From contig NZ_BMVK01000016.1 in assembly GCF_014650675.1 (NCBI RefSeq), positions 124,001 to 188,000 of the forward strand: 64,000 nt of DNA, given 5' to 3'. Positions 56,609-64,000 of this stretch are shown one piece after another (the stretch's first letter is position 1; each line of letters starts with the position of its first letter). The notes beneath the pieces are model-generated. The model saw only the letters and a list, made by a program, of their open reading frames with translations. It made no database searches and was not told the origin of the DNA. The DNA comes from Streptomyces anulatus. GTDB taxonomy: Bacteria; Actinomycetota; Actinomycetes; Streptomycetales; Streptomycetaceae. The position numbers and the translations under genes were made by a program.

Positions 56609-57367
56609 ATGGCCGCCACCCCCATCGCCGTCATCACCGGCGCGAGCAGCGGCATCGGCGCCGCCACCGCCCGTACGCTGGCCGCCGCCGGCTTCCGGGT
56701 CGTGCTGACCGCCCGCCGCAAGGACCGCATCGAGGCGCTGGCCGCCGAGATCACCGAGGCCGGGCACCAGGCGACGGCCTACGCCCTGGACGTCACCGAC
56801 CGCGCGGCGGTCGACGAGTTCGCCACCGCGTTCCGCTCCCTCGCCGTCCTCGTCAACAACGCGGGCGGGGCGCTCGGGGCGGACCCCGTCGCGACCGGCG
56901 ACCCCGCCGACTGGCGGCAGATGTACGAGACCAACGTGATCGGCACGCTCAACGTCACCCAGGCCCTGCTGCCCGCCCTCACCGCGAGCGGCGACGGCAC
57001 GATCGTGATCCTCTCCTCCACCGCGGCGCTGTCCGCGTACGAGGGCGGCGGCGGTTACGTGGCGGCCAAGCACGGCGAACACGTCCTGGCCGAGACCCTG
57101 CGACTGGAGATCGTCGGCACCCCGGTCCGCGTCATCGAGGTGGCCCCCGGCATGGTCAGGACCGAGGAGTTCGCCACCACCCGCTTCCGCGGCGACACGG
57201 AGAAGGCCGCCAAGGTCTACGCGGGCGTCGACGCCCCGCTGACCGCCGAGGACGTGGCCGACACGATCGGCTGGGCCGTCACCCGCCCCAGCCACGTCAA
57301 CATCGACCTCCTGGTGGTCCGCCCCCGCGCCCAGGCCTCCAACACGAAGGTCCACCGCACCGTGTGA
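56609..57367 (+). CDS. SDR-family oxidoreductase (YdfG-like)
   Basis: A 252-residue short-chain dehydrogenase; ATG 56609 follows AGGAG. It has TGASSGIGAATA, NNAGG, S in ILSSTAA, Y-V-A-A-K (GGYVAAKHGEHVLAE) and PGMVRTEEF. The C-terminal HVNIDLLVVRPRAQ is typical of YdfG-type serine/3-hydroxypropionate dehydrogenases. Substrate not known. Confidence 0.92.
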   Translation: MAATPIAVITGASSGIGAATARTLAAAGFRVVLTARRKDRIEALAAEITEAGHQATAYALDVTDRAAVDEFATAFRSLAVLVNNAGGALGADPVATGDPADWRQMYETNVIGTLNVTQALLPALTASGDGTIVILSSTAALSAYEGGGGYVAAKHGEHVLAETLRLEIVGTPVRVIEVAPGMVRTEEFATTRFRGDTEKAAKVYAGVDAPLTAEDVADTIGWAVTRPSHVNIDLLVVRPRAQASNTKVHRTV

Positions 57368-57374
57368 GCCCGGG

Positions 57375-58448
57375 TCACTCCTGCACGGACGGGGCGAGGA
57401 CCCGCTCGGCGACGAGCACGGGGTGGTTGTGCGGGGTGATCGTGCAGCGCGCTCCGGGCGTCAGCGCGGCCGCCTCCCAGCTGGGCAGGTCGGCCTTGCA
57501 CGCGGTTCCGGAGTCCGTGGTGAGGTGCAGCCGGGTCGTGGGGCCGAGGAAGGTCGCCACCCGTACGGTCGCGGGGGTGCCCGCCCCGTCGTCGGCGGCG
57601 CCGACCGCGAGACCCTCGGGGCGCAGCAGTACGTCGACCTCGGCGCCGGCGGCCGGCGTCTCACCGTGGATGGGCAGCCGCCGCCCGAACAGCTCGACGA
57701 CACCGCCGTCCCGCACGGTGCCCGGCAGCCGGTTCATGGTCCCGACGAACTCGGCGACGAAGGGCGTGGCCGGGCGGTCGTACAACTCGCCGGGCGCGGC
57801 GCACTGTTCGAGCCGCCCGTCCTTCATCACGGCGACGCGGTCGGCCATGGACAGCGCCTCCTCCTGGTCGTGGGTGACGAAGACGGTGGTGATGCCGAGA
57901 TCCAGCTGGATGCGCCGGATCTCCTCGCGGAGGGTGAGCCGCACCTTGGCGTCGAGGGCGGACAGCGGCTCGTCCAGGAGGAGGACCTTGGGCCGGATCG
58001 CCAGCGCGCGGGCGAGCGCGACGCGCTGCTGCTGGCCGCCGGAGAGCTGGTGCGGGTAGTCGCCCTCGCGGCCGGGCAGGCCGACCAGGTCCAGCAGCTC
58101 CCGGGCCCGTTCCCTGCGTTCGGCGGTGGCCCGGCCGCGTACCCGCAGGCCGTACGCGATGTTCTCGGCGGCCGTCATGTTCGGGAACAGGCTGTACGAC
58201 TGGAAGACCATGCCGATGTCGCGGCGGTGGGCCGGTACGGAGGTGACGTCCTGGCCGTCCATCAGCAGCTCGCCGCCGTCGGCGCGCTCGAAGCCCGCGA
58301 CGATGCGCAGCGCGGTGGTCTTGCCGCAGCCCGAAGGTCCGAGCAGGGCGACCATCTCGCCGGGGGCGATGTCCAGGTCGAGTCCGTCGAGAGCGACCGT
58401 GGAGCCGAACTTCCGGCGCAGTCGCTTGAGGTGCACGGGAACGGTCAT
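57375..58448 (-). CDS. ABC transporter ATP-binding protein (PotA-like)
   Basis: A 357-residue ATPase. Its ATG overlaps the upstream permease stop (ATGA). Walker A GPSGCGKT (37-44), Q-loop VFQSYSLFPNMTAAENI, signature LSGGQQQRVALARAL, Walker B VLLLDEPLSALD and the H-loop FVTHDQEEALSMADR are complete. A C-terminal TOBE domain (DVLLRPEGLAV, VATFLGPTTRLHLTTDSG) is present. It energises the binding-protein importer encoded upstream; the TOBE type fits polyamine, iron, sulfate or phosphonate importers. Confidence 0.95.
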   Translation of the reverse strand: MTVPVHLKRLRRKFGSTVALDGLDLDIAPGEMVALLGPSGCGKTTALRIVAGFERADGGELLMDGQDVTSVPAHRRDIGMVFQSYSLFPNMTAAENIAYGLRVRGRATAERRERARELLDLVGLPGREGDYPHQLSGGQQQRVALARALAIRPKVLLLDEPLSALDAKVRLTLREEIRRIQLDLGITTVFVTHDQEEALSMADRVAVMKDGRLEQCAAPGELYDRPATPFVAEFVGTMNRLPGTVRDGGVVELFGRRLPIHGETPAAGAEVDVLLRPEGLAVGAADDGAGTPATVRVATFLGPTTRLHLTTDSGTACKADLPSWEAAALTPGARCTITPHNHPVLVAERVLAPSVQE

Positions 58449-59287
58449 GACACGGTCTTCTTTCGGTTCTCGCGGACGGAGTTCGCCCGACGGCGGCTGC
58501 GGCCGCCGGCCAGGGTGGTGAGCAGGAGCAGCAGCCCCCAGGTGATCAGCAGGCTCAGCATCGCGGCGGCCACCGAGAGCTGGGCCTCGGAGTCCTTGAT
58601 CTCCACCATCCATACGGAGAAGGGGCGGTAGGAGAGCACGGAGGCGACGGTGTACTCGCCGAGCACCATGGCCAGGCTGAGTACGGCGCCGCCCACCACG
58701 GCGGTCCGCAGGTTCGGCACGACGATCTGCCACAGGGTCTGCAGCCGCGAGGCGCCCAGGCTGCGGGCGGCCTCGACGAGGGTGCGCAGGTCGACGGCGC
58801 GCAGCCCGGCGTCCAGCGAGCGGTACAGGAACGGCAGGGACATGACCGTGTAGACGAGCACGAGGACCAGCGGGAAGTCCTCGTCCCGCAGGAGCTGGAA
58901 GGTCATGTACAGGGGCGTGTCGGCCAGGTCCTGTTCCCAGGACAGCACCGTGGTGACGCCCGCGACCAGCGCGATCGGCGGGACGACCAGCGGCATCATG
59001 CAGAGGATCTCGACGATCCGGCGCAGCCGGGGCAGATAGAGCACGACCGCGACCAGGGTCGGCACCATCAGGAGCAGTCCGCAGACGATCGTGGCCAGGC
59101 CCAGCCGTACCGAGAGCATCAGGCTGGTGGTCAGCCCCTCGGCGCCGAGCCCCTTCGTGTACGCGTCGAAACTGACGCCTTCCACCTCGTTGACGCTGAA
59201 CCAGATCGAGGCGCCGATGGGGACCAGGAAATACAGCGCGGCGAGCGGCAGGACGACGCCGCGCGAGGTGAACTTCATCCGAGCCAT
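58445..59287 (-). CDS. ABC transporter permease 2
   Basis: A 280-residue permease with six helices; ATG 59287 follows AGGAG. The EAA loop is EAARSLGASRLQTLWQIVVPNL. It overlaps the preceding permease gene by 13 bp and the ATPase gene by 4 bp, so the whole operon is coupled. Confidence 0.93.
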   Translation of the reverse strand: MARMKFTSRGVVLPLAALYFLVPIGASIWFSVNEVEGVSFDAYTKGLGAEGLTTSLMLSVRLGLATIVCGLLLMVPTLVAVVLYLPRLRRIVEILCMMPLVVPPIALVAGVTTVLSWEQDLADTPLYMTFQLLRDEDFPLVLVLVYTVMSLPFLYRSLDAGLRAVDLRTLVEAARSLGASRLQTLWQIVVPNLRTAVVGGAVLSLAMVLGEYTVASVLSYRPFSVWMVEIKDSEAQLSVAAAMLSLLITWGLLLLLTTLAGGRSRRRANSVRENRKKTVS

Positions 59288-60297
59288 CGGGTACTCCTGC
59301 GCTGCAGCGGTATCTGTACGGCCATCACGAGCAGCGCGATCACGACCATGTTGAGGCTCATGGCGAGGGCCAGGTTCTCCTGGCCCACCAGGACGTTGCC
59401 GTTGAGGGCGTTGGCGATCTGGATGGTGATCAGCGGCTGCGACGAGCCGACCATCACGGCGGCGGTGGCGTGCGAGGCGAACGCCGTGCCGAACATCAGC
59501 ACCGCGCCGCCGAGCAGCGAGGGCGTCAGCACCGGGATGCCGACGTGGCGCCAGTACTGCCCCCGGGTCGCCCCGCAGGACGCGGCGGCCTCCTGCCACT
59601 GGGCGCGCAGGCCGTCGAGGGCGGGCAGGACGGTCACCACCATCAGCGGGACCATGAAGTAGAGGTAGGCCAGCACCAGGCCGGTGAAGCTGTAGAGGCT
59701 GAAGCCCGTCCGGTCCAGGTGGAACAGCTGGGTGACCGTGCCGGTGGTGCCGAGCGTCGCGATGAAGGCGAAGGCGAGCGGTGCGCCGGAGAAGTTGGCG
59801 AGCACCCCGCCGGCCGAGACGACGATGCCCCGCAGCGCCGGCCGGGGGGAACTGACGACGGCCTGGGCGATCAGCGTGCCGATCACGGTCGCCAGCAGCG
59901 CGGTCATGAGCGACAGTTCGACGCTCCCGGTCAGGCCGGTCGCGTAGGCCCCGGACAGCGACCCGCTGACGTTCTCCGTCGAGAACCGGCCGGTGCCGCT
60001 CGCCGGGTCCACGACGGTGAACGCCCCGTACACCATGGTCCCGGCGGGCAGCCCGAAGCACACCGCGAGAAACGCGAAGAAGGGGACGACGACGGGCCAC
60101 CGGTGCCGCCGCGCGCCACGGCGGCGGGCGCCGGGGCCCGGACGGACGTCGTCCCGTACGGGACGGGAGGGAGGCGCGACGGGGGCGTCCGGGCCCGTCG
60201 CGGGCGCGGAGTCCGCCGGGGCGGAGCCCGCGGGCGCGGAGTCCGCCGGGGTGGCGGCTCCGCTGCCCGTGGGAGGAGGTGCGGTGGTGTCGGCCAT
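59275..60297 (-). CDS. ABC transporter permease 1
   Basis: A 340-residue permease with a long Pro/Ala-rich cytosolic N-terminus (residues 1-65, repeats of ADSAPAGSAPADSAPA) before six helices. The EAA loop is QEAAASCGATRGQYWRHVGIPVL. Its ATG lies 2 bp after the binding-protein stop. Confidence 0.92.
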   Translation of the reverse strand: MADTTAPPPTGSGAATPADSAPAGSAPADSAPATGPDAPVAPPSRPVRDDVRPGPGARRRGARRHRWPVVVPFFAFLAVCFGLPAGTMVYGAFTVVDPASGTGRFSTENVSGSLSGAYATGLTGSVELSLMTALLATVIGTLIAQAVVSSPRPALRGIVVSAGGVLANFSGAPLAFAFIATLGTTGTVTQLFHLDRTGFSLYSFTGLVLAYLYFMVPLMVVTVLPALDGLRAQWQEAAASCGATRGQYWRHVGIPVLTPSLLGGAVLMFGTAFASHATAAVMVGSSQPLITIQIANALNGNVLVGQENLALAMSLNMVVIALLVMAVQIPLQRRSTRWLG

Positions 60298-60299
60298 GG

Positions 60300-61448
60300 T
60301 CAGCTGACCGCCTTGCCCCAGCCCTGGACGACCGTCTGCTTGGCCTTCGCCTCCTGGTCCGCGGTCGGCTCCGCGGGAGTGCCGTGGACCTCGGGGATCT
60401 GGGCGACGGCGGCCTTGTCGGCGGTGCCGTCCTTCTTCATCGCGTCGAGGAGCGCCGGGCGCGAGAAGCCTTCGAGCCAGATGTTCTGGCCCTCGGGGCT
60501 GTAGACGAACTCCAGCCACAGGCGGGCGGCGGCCGGGTGCGGGGCGTACTTGTTGACGCTCTGGTTGTAGTAGCGCGAGTACAGGCCGTCGGCGGGCACC
60601 ACGACCTGCCAGTCGACGCCCTTGGGCTTCAGCTTCTGGCCGTAGCCCAGGTTGAGGTAGTCCCAGTCGATCGAGATCGGCGTCTCGCCCTGCTGGATGG
60701 TGGCGAGCGTGGACTTCGCGGGGACGAAGTTGCCCTTCTTCTTCAGCTCCTGGAAGAAGTCGAGGCCCGGCTGCGCGTCGTCCAGGGAACCGCCGTTGGC
60801 CAGCGATGCGGCGACGACGGCGGCCAGCGCGGAGCTGGACTCGGTCGGGTCGCCGTTGAGAGCGACCTTGTTCCGGTACTCGGGCTTCAGCAGGTCGTCG
60901 AACGTCTCCGGGCAGTTCTTGACGGCCTTGGCGTCACAGCCGATGGAGATGAAGCCGCCGTAGTTGTTCATGAAGGAGGCGTCCGGCTGCTTCTGCGCGT
61001 CCGGGATGTCGTCCCAGCCCTCGACCTTGTACGCCGCGAGCAGGCCCTGCTTCTTGGCCTCCTGCATGTACGAGGTGCCGAGGTCCAGCGCGTCGACGGC
61101 CCGGTCCTGGCCCTTGCGCTTGGCCGCCGCGTTCAGCGCGCCCTGGCTGCTGCCGCCCGGGTCCTCGTTGTTGACCTCGATGTCGTACTTCTTCTCGAAG
61201 GCCGCGATCATCTCGCCGTAGTTGGCCCAGTCGGGCGCGAGGGCGTAGACGTTGAGCTCGCCCTCCTTCTCCGCCGCCGCGACGAGCTTCTCCATACCGC
61301 CGAGGTCCGCGGCCGACTCCGCCTTCGCGGCCTTGCTGTTCTTCGCACCCGCGTCGTCGGGGGCGGAGCCACAGCCGGTGGCCACCAGGGCGGTGAGGCC
61401 GGCGAGGGCCGCGGCGGTCAGGACGCGGCGGGGATGGTGTGCCTTCAC
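60300..61448 (-). CDS. ABC transporter substrate-binding lipoprotein
   Basis: A 382-residue binding protein; GTG 61448 follows AGGAG by 8 nt. The signal peptide ends in lipobox VATGC (C26). The two-lobed fold (LNVYALAPDWANYGEMIAAFEKKYDIEV, GGSSQGALNAAAKRKGQD, RDKVAL-like RNKVALNGDPTESSSALAAVVAASL) belongs to the ferric/polyamine/2-aminoethylphosphonate cluster. The neighbouring GntR/UTRA regulator and HAD phosphatase favour a phosphorylated or phosphonate substrate, but no ligand residue proves it. Confidence 0.92.
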   Translation of the reverse strand: MKAHHPRRVLTAAALAGLTALVATGCGSAPDDAGAKNSKAAKAESAADLGGMEKLVAAAEKEGELNVYALAPDWANYGEMIAAFEKKYDIEVNNEDPGGSSQGALNAAAKRKGQDRAVDALDLGTSYMQEAKKQGLLAAYKVEGWDDIPDAQKQPDASFMNNYGGFISIGCDAKAVKNCPETFDDLLKPEYRNKVALNGDPTESSSALAAVVAASLANGGSLDDAQPGLDFFQELKKKGNFVPAKSTLATIQQGETPISIDWDYLNLGYGQKLKPKGVDWQVVVPADGLYSRYYNQSVNKYAPHPAAARLWLEFVYSPEGQNIWLEGFSRPALLDAMKKDGTADKAAVAQIPEVHGTPAEPTADQEAKAKQTVVQGWGKAVS

Positions 61449-61781
61449 GATGCGTACTCCTGGGTCTGCGGCGAGCCACCTGTATGGACAAGCCATCGTC
61501 AGTAAGCGAGCCGAAGCTAGCAGTCAGGTGACCGGCGGGTAAAGCTTTGAGGAGGTAAAAAGTGCAGGTCAGAAGCGTTATAGAGACGTAGGTTTAGCCG
61601 CCCGTCAAAGCGGTTAGACGCATGGTTCACACTTCGGGGAAATCCACCTCCTGCGCGCAGCCCGGAGATGCGCCGCGCCTCACGCGGATGACATGATCGT
61701 CCCTGCGCACCCACCGCGCACCGCGCGTCCGGCGCACCCCTCCCCCGGAAGCCCGGCAGCCCGAAAGCCCCAAGGAGAGAC
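61449..61781. promoter_or_regulatory. Divergent promoter region of ABC operon and GntR gene
   Basis: This 333-bp spacer is A+T-rich. CCTGTATGGACAAG near 61481-61494 contains TGT-ATGG-ACA, a possible GntR/HutC-type operator just upstream of the ABC operon. GAGGAGGT at 61548-61555 precedes the nine-codon ORF at 61562. Confidence 0.5.
61562..61591 (+). CDS. Nine-codon ORF behind a perfect ribosome site
   Basis: GTG CAG GTC AGA AGC GTT ATA GAG ACG TAG (VQVRSVIET) follows GAGGAGGT by 6 nt, about 190 bp upstream of the GntR gene. Its codon use includes rare ATA, AGA and AGC. It may be a regulatory mini-ORF or chance. Confidence 0.25.
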   Translation: MQVRSVIET

Positions 61782-62522
61782 GTGACCCGACGGCACCAGC
61801 AGATCGCCGAGGAGCTGCGCCGCGCCATCGCCGAAGGCATCCACCCCGTGGGCTCCGAACTGCCGTCCGAGTCCGAACTGGCCCTGGCCCACGGCGTATC
61901 CCGGGGCACCCTCCGGCAGGCCTTCGGCACGCTCCAGTCGGAGGGCCTGATCGGGTCCCGGCAGGGCGCCCGCCGGACCGTCCTGTCCACCACGCCCAGC
62001 CAGAGCTTCACCGAGCTGCGCAGCTTCGCCCAGTGGGCCAGGGCCGGCGACCGCACCCCGGGCGGCCTGGTGCTCCGCTCACGCCGGGCGAAGGCGACCG
62101 AGGCCGAGGCCGCCCAACTCCAGCTCGCACCGGGTGACTTGGTCCTGCACGTCCTGCGGGTACGCACCCTGGACGGCGAGCCGGCACTCCTGGAGCGCAC
62201 GGTGTACGCCGGGTGGGCGGCGGCGGCCGTCGAAGGGCTGCCGGACGACTGCGAGTCGGTCACCCAGAGCCTGTACGAGGAGGCCGGCGTGGTCATGAGC
62301 AACGGCGAGCACCATCTGGACGCGGTCGCCGCGGGCACCACGGACGCCCGGGAGCTGGGCGTCCGGCGCGGCTCCCCGCTGCTGCGGGTGCGCCGCACCA
62401 CGACCACGTCCGAGGGCCGTCCCGTCGAGACCTCGGACGACCGCTACCGGCCCGGCTCGGTCGTCTTCACCGTCCGCAATTCGGTACAGGCCAATCCGCT
62501 GGTGCGCACCGCCGCCGACTGA
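61782..62522 (+). CDS. GntR-family transcriptional regulator with UTRA domain
   Basis: A 246-residue HutC/PhnF-type regulator; GTG 61782 follows AAGGAG. The winged HTH (residues 5-65) is LPSESELALAHGVSRGTLRQAFGTLQSEGLIGSRQG, and residues 75-240 are a UTRA ligand-binding domain (VLHVLRVRTLDGEPALLERTVYAG, ETSDDRYRPGSVVFTV). It is divergent from the ABC importer operon, which it probably represses until the substrate is present, and lies upstream of a HAD phosphatase gene. Confidence 0.94.
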   Translation: MTRRHQQIAEELRRAIAEGIHPVGSELPSESELALAHGVSRGTLRQAFGTLQSEGLIGSRQGARRTVLSTTPSQSFTELRSFAQWARAGDRTPGGLVLRSRRAKATEAEAAQLQLAPGDLVLHVLRVRTLDGEPALLERTVYAGWAAAAVEGLPDDCESVTQSLYEEAGVVMSNGEHHLDAVAAGTTDARELGVRRGSPLLRVRRTTTTSEGRPVETSDDRYRPGSVVFTVRNSVQANPLVRTAAD

Positions 62523-62620
62523 CACACCGGGCGGCCCCGCCCGGCCCCGCCCCACGGGCCCGGACCTGCGGGACCCACTCCCCCAACGCCCCCACTCCCC
62601 CGAGGAACAGCGAGTCCCGT

Positions 62621-63268
62621 ATGCCCCCGCTCCCCCGCCCCGCCGCCCTGCTGTGCGACATGGACGGCACCCTCGTCGACACCGAGCACGCCTGGCTGGA
62701 CACCGTCGCCGGGTTCCTGCGGACGCAGGGCTCCCCGACGGACGCGGGCACCCTCGCCCCGTTCGCGGGCGCCGCGGTGGCCGACGCGGCCGGCCGTCTC
62801 GTACGCGGCGGTCTCACCGCACTGACGGAGGCGGAGACCGCCGCCCGGCTCGACCGGGAGTTCACCGCGCGGGTGGCGGCCGGCGTGACCGTCCAGCCCG
62901 GCGCCCTCCGGCTCCTGGACCGGGCGCGCGCCCTGGGGGTGCCGACGGCCCTGGTGACCGCCTCCGAGCGGCATGTGGCCGACCTGGTGCTGGCCACCCT
63001 GGGCCGGCACCGGTTCGACACGTCCGTCGCCTCGGGCGAGACGGCGCGCGGCAAGCCGCACCCCGACCCGTACCTGGCGGCGGCGGCCTCGCTCGGGGTG
63101 GCCCCGCAGGACTGTCTGGCCGTCGAGGACACCCCCACGGGCGCGGCCGCCGCCCTGGCCGCGGGGTGCCGCCTGCTCGCCGTCCCCTCGGTGCCCGGCA
63201 TCGAGCCCGGCCCGCGCACGGTCCTGGTCGCCTCCCTGACCGAGGCGGACCTGACGGAGGCCGCCTGA
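62621..63268 (+). CDS. HAD-family hydrolase (beta-phosphoglucomutase/phosphatase-like)
   Basis: A 215-residue HAD protein from ATG 62621. Motif I is LLCDMDGTLVDTEHAW (both Asp present), motif II in ALVTASERH, motif III the Lys in ARGKPHPDPYL and motif IV CLAVEDTPTGAAAALAAG. It dephosphorylates a small phospho-metabolite. It is 98 bp downstream of the GntR/UTRA gene and could process a substrate imported by the divergent ABC system. Confidence 0.92.
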   Translation: MPPLPRPAALLCDMDGTLVDTEHAWLDTVAGFLRTQGSPTDAGTLAPFAGAAVADAAGRLVRGGLTALTEAETAARLDREFTARVAAGVTVQPGALRLLDRARALGVPTALVTASERHVADLVLATLGRHRFDTSVASGETARGKPHPDPYLAAAASLGVAPQDCLAVEDTPTGAAAALAAGCRLLAVPSVPGIEPGPRTVLVASLTEADLTEAA

Positions 63269-63373
63269 GGGAGTCGGTCCGAGGGAGTCGGGCGCCCCCG
63301 TCCGCGTCGTGTTAGGAAGGAAGCGCCCCCGACCGCCCTACCGGCCGGAAAGCTCACGAAGGAGTGGTGCGCG

Positions 63374-63985
63374 ATGAAGCTGGTGGTGCAGGAGTTCCTG
63401 TCGCTCGACGGCGTCTCCCAGGGCCCGGGAGCCCCGGACGAGGACACCAGCGACGGGTTCACCCGGGGCGGCTGGTTCGTGCCGCACCTGGACGAGGAGT
63501 TCGAGCGGCAGGCGGGCGAGTGGCTCGGCGAGGCGGACGCCTTCCTGTTCGGCCGGCGCACCTACGAGAACTTCGCCCGGGACTGGCCGGGGATGACCGA
63601 CCACCCCTTCTCCGGCATCCTGAACGGCCTGCCGAAATACGTGGCGTCGAACACCCTGACCGAGGCCGCGTGGAACCCCACCACGATCCTCTCCGGCGAC
63701 GTCCCCGCCCGGGTGGCCGAGCTGAAGCGGCGCCCCGGCCGGGACCTCCAGATCCACGGCAGCGCCCGCCTGGCCCAGTCGCTGCTGGCCGCGGGCCTGG
63801 TCGACGAACTGCGCCTGGCCATCGCCCCGGTCGTGGTGGGCGAGGGCCGCCGCCTGTTCCCGGACGGCGGCGCCCCGGCCGGCCTGCGGCTCCTCAGCCA
63901 CCGGACGACCCCGGCCGGGGTCTCCGTACACATCTTCACGGCGACGGGCCCGCCGGACTTCGCGACGTACGGGGGCGGCGCGTAG
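63374..63985 (+). CDS. RibD C-terminal/dihydrofolate-reductase-like protein
   Basis: A 203-residue protein; ATG 63374 follows GAAGGAG. It starts MKLVVQEFLSLDGVSQGPG and has DAFLFGRRTYENFARDWP, KYVASNTL and LQIHGSARLAQSLLAAGLVDELRLAIAPVVVGEGRRLFPDG, the RibD_C/DHFR-like pattern of NADPH-binding reductases. Its true substrate is not known. The final 15 bases of the window hold no gene. Confidence 0.92.
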   Translation: MKLVVQEFLSLDGVSQGPGAPDEDTSDGFTRGGWFVPHLDEEFERQAGEWLGEADAFLFGRRTYENFARDWPGMTDHPFSGILNGLPKYVASNTLTEAAWNPTTILSGDVPARVAELKRRPGRDLQIHGSARLAQSLLAAGLVDELRLAIAPVVVGEGRRLFPDGGAPAGLRLLSHRTTPAGVSVHIFTATGPPDFATYGGGA

Positions 63986-64000
63986 GGCCTCAGCCCTTCA

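Overview
This window looks like chromosomal DNA of a Streptomyces or very close relative. The sequence is very G+C-rich with strong GC3 bias. Many promoters appear leaderless (TAnnnT, 6-7 nt, then ATG/GTG). The gene content is typical of the genus: F420 biosynthesis (fbiC), two F420/flavin luciferase-like enzyme groups, futalosine menaquinone genes (mqn), a mycothiol-type DinB-fold protein, a System II cytochrome c biogenesis operon and hemL. I saw no rRNA, tRNA, CRISPR array, phage or intact transposase; the only mobile-like DNA is one ~205-bp MITE-like element.

Layout. 1-4.5 kb: the 5' end of fbiC, a HAD hydrolase, the MITE, a class B penicillin-binding protein whose stop codon lies in the MITE end, an F420-dependent oxidoreductase with a 22-bp tandem repeat across its stop codon, and a small membrane protein. 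4.6-8.4 kb: a divergent pair sharing a consensus iron box, one arm an unusual penicillin acylase-GNAT acetyltransferase fusion, the other a siderophore-interacting flavoprotein. 8.5-16.7 kb: an amino acid permease and an uncharacterised catabolic gene group (aldehyde dehydrogenase, N-acyl-D-amino-acid deacylase, two luciferase-like enzymes, an SDR) with three related operator-like palindromes. 17-23.6 kb: VOC protein, aldo/keto reductase, GNAT, MOSC protein, secreted M23 peptidase, an MFS exporter with a possible leader-peptide attenuator, and a secreted protein.

23.6-32.1 kb: fatty-acid genes (acyl-CoA synthetase and thiolase facing a two-domain FabG4-type reductase and an HtdX-type hydratase, as in mycobacterial fabG4-htdX-fadA2), a membrane protein, a TetR regulator and a secreted alpha/beta hydrolase. 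32.2-34.3 kb: a TcyP-like symporter preceded by a Cys-rich leader peptide, and a DUF4229 protein. 34.4-41 kb: GNAT, then the late and early futalosine genes (mqnE, Lrp regulator, UbiX-, UbiA- and UbiD-like genes), with a small basic protein and a rhomboid between them. 41-47 kb: ResA/TlpA-CcdA-ResB-CcsB cytochrome c assembly and a polysaccharide-deacetylase-like lipoprotein. 47.4-49 kb: a second iron box with an enterochelin-esterase homologue that has lost its catalytic Ser and His. 49-56.5 kb: phosphoglycerate-mutase-like/hemL pair, hypothetical genes, an APH-type kinase, an AraC regulator, a ThiS/MoaD-Mut7-C fusion. 56.6-64 kb: an SDR, a complete binding-protein ABC importer, its divergent GntR/UTRA regulator with a HAD phosphatase, and a RibD-like reductase.

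The observations most worth following are the iron-controlled acylase-acetyltransferase fusion (4579-7584), the apparently dead iron-regulated esterase (47437-48684), the Cys-rich leader peptide before a cystine-type symporter (33714-33821), the leader ORF whose stop codon sits in a hairpin upstream of an MFS exporter (21112-21175), and the operator-defined catabolic group (10283-16758).
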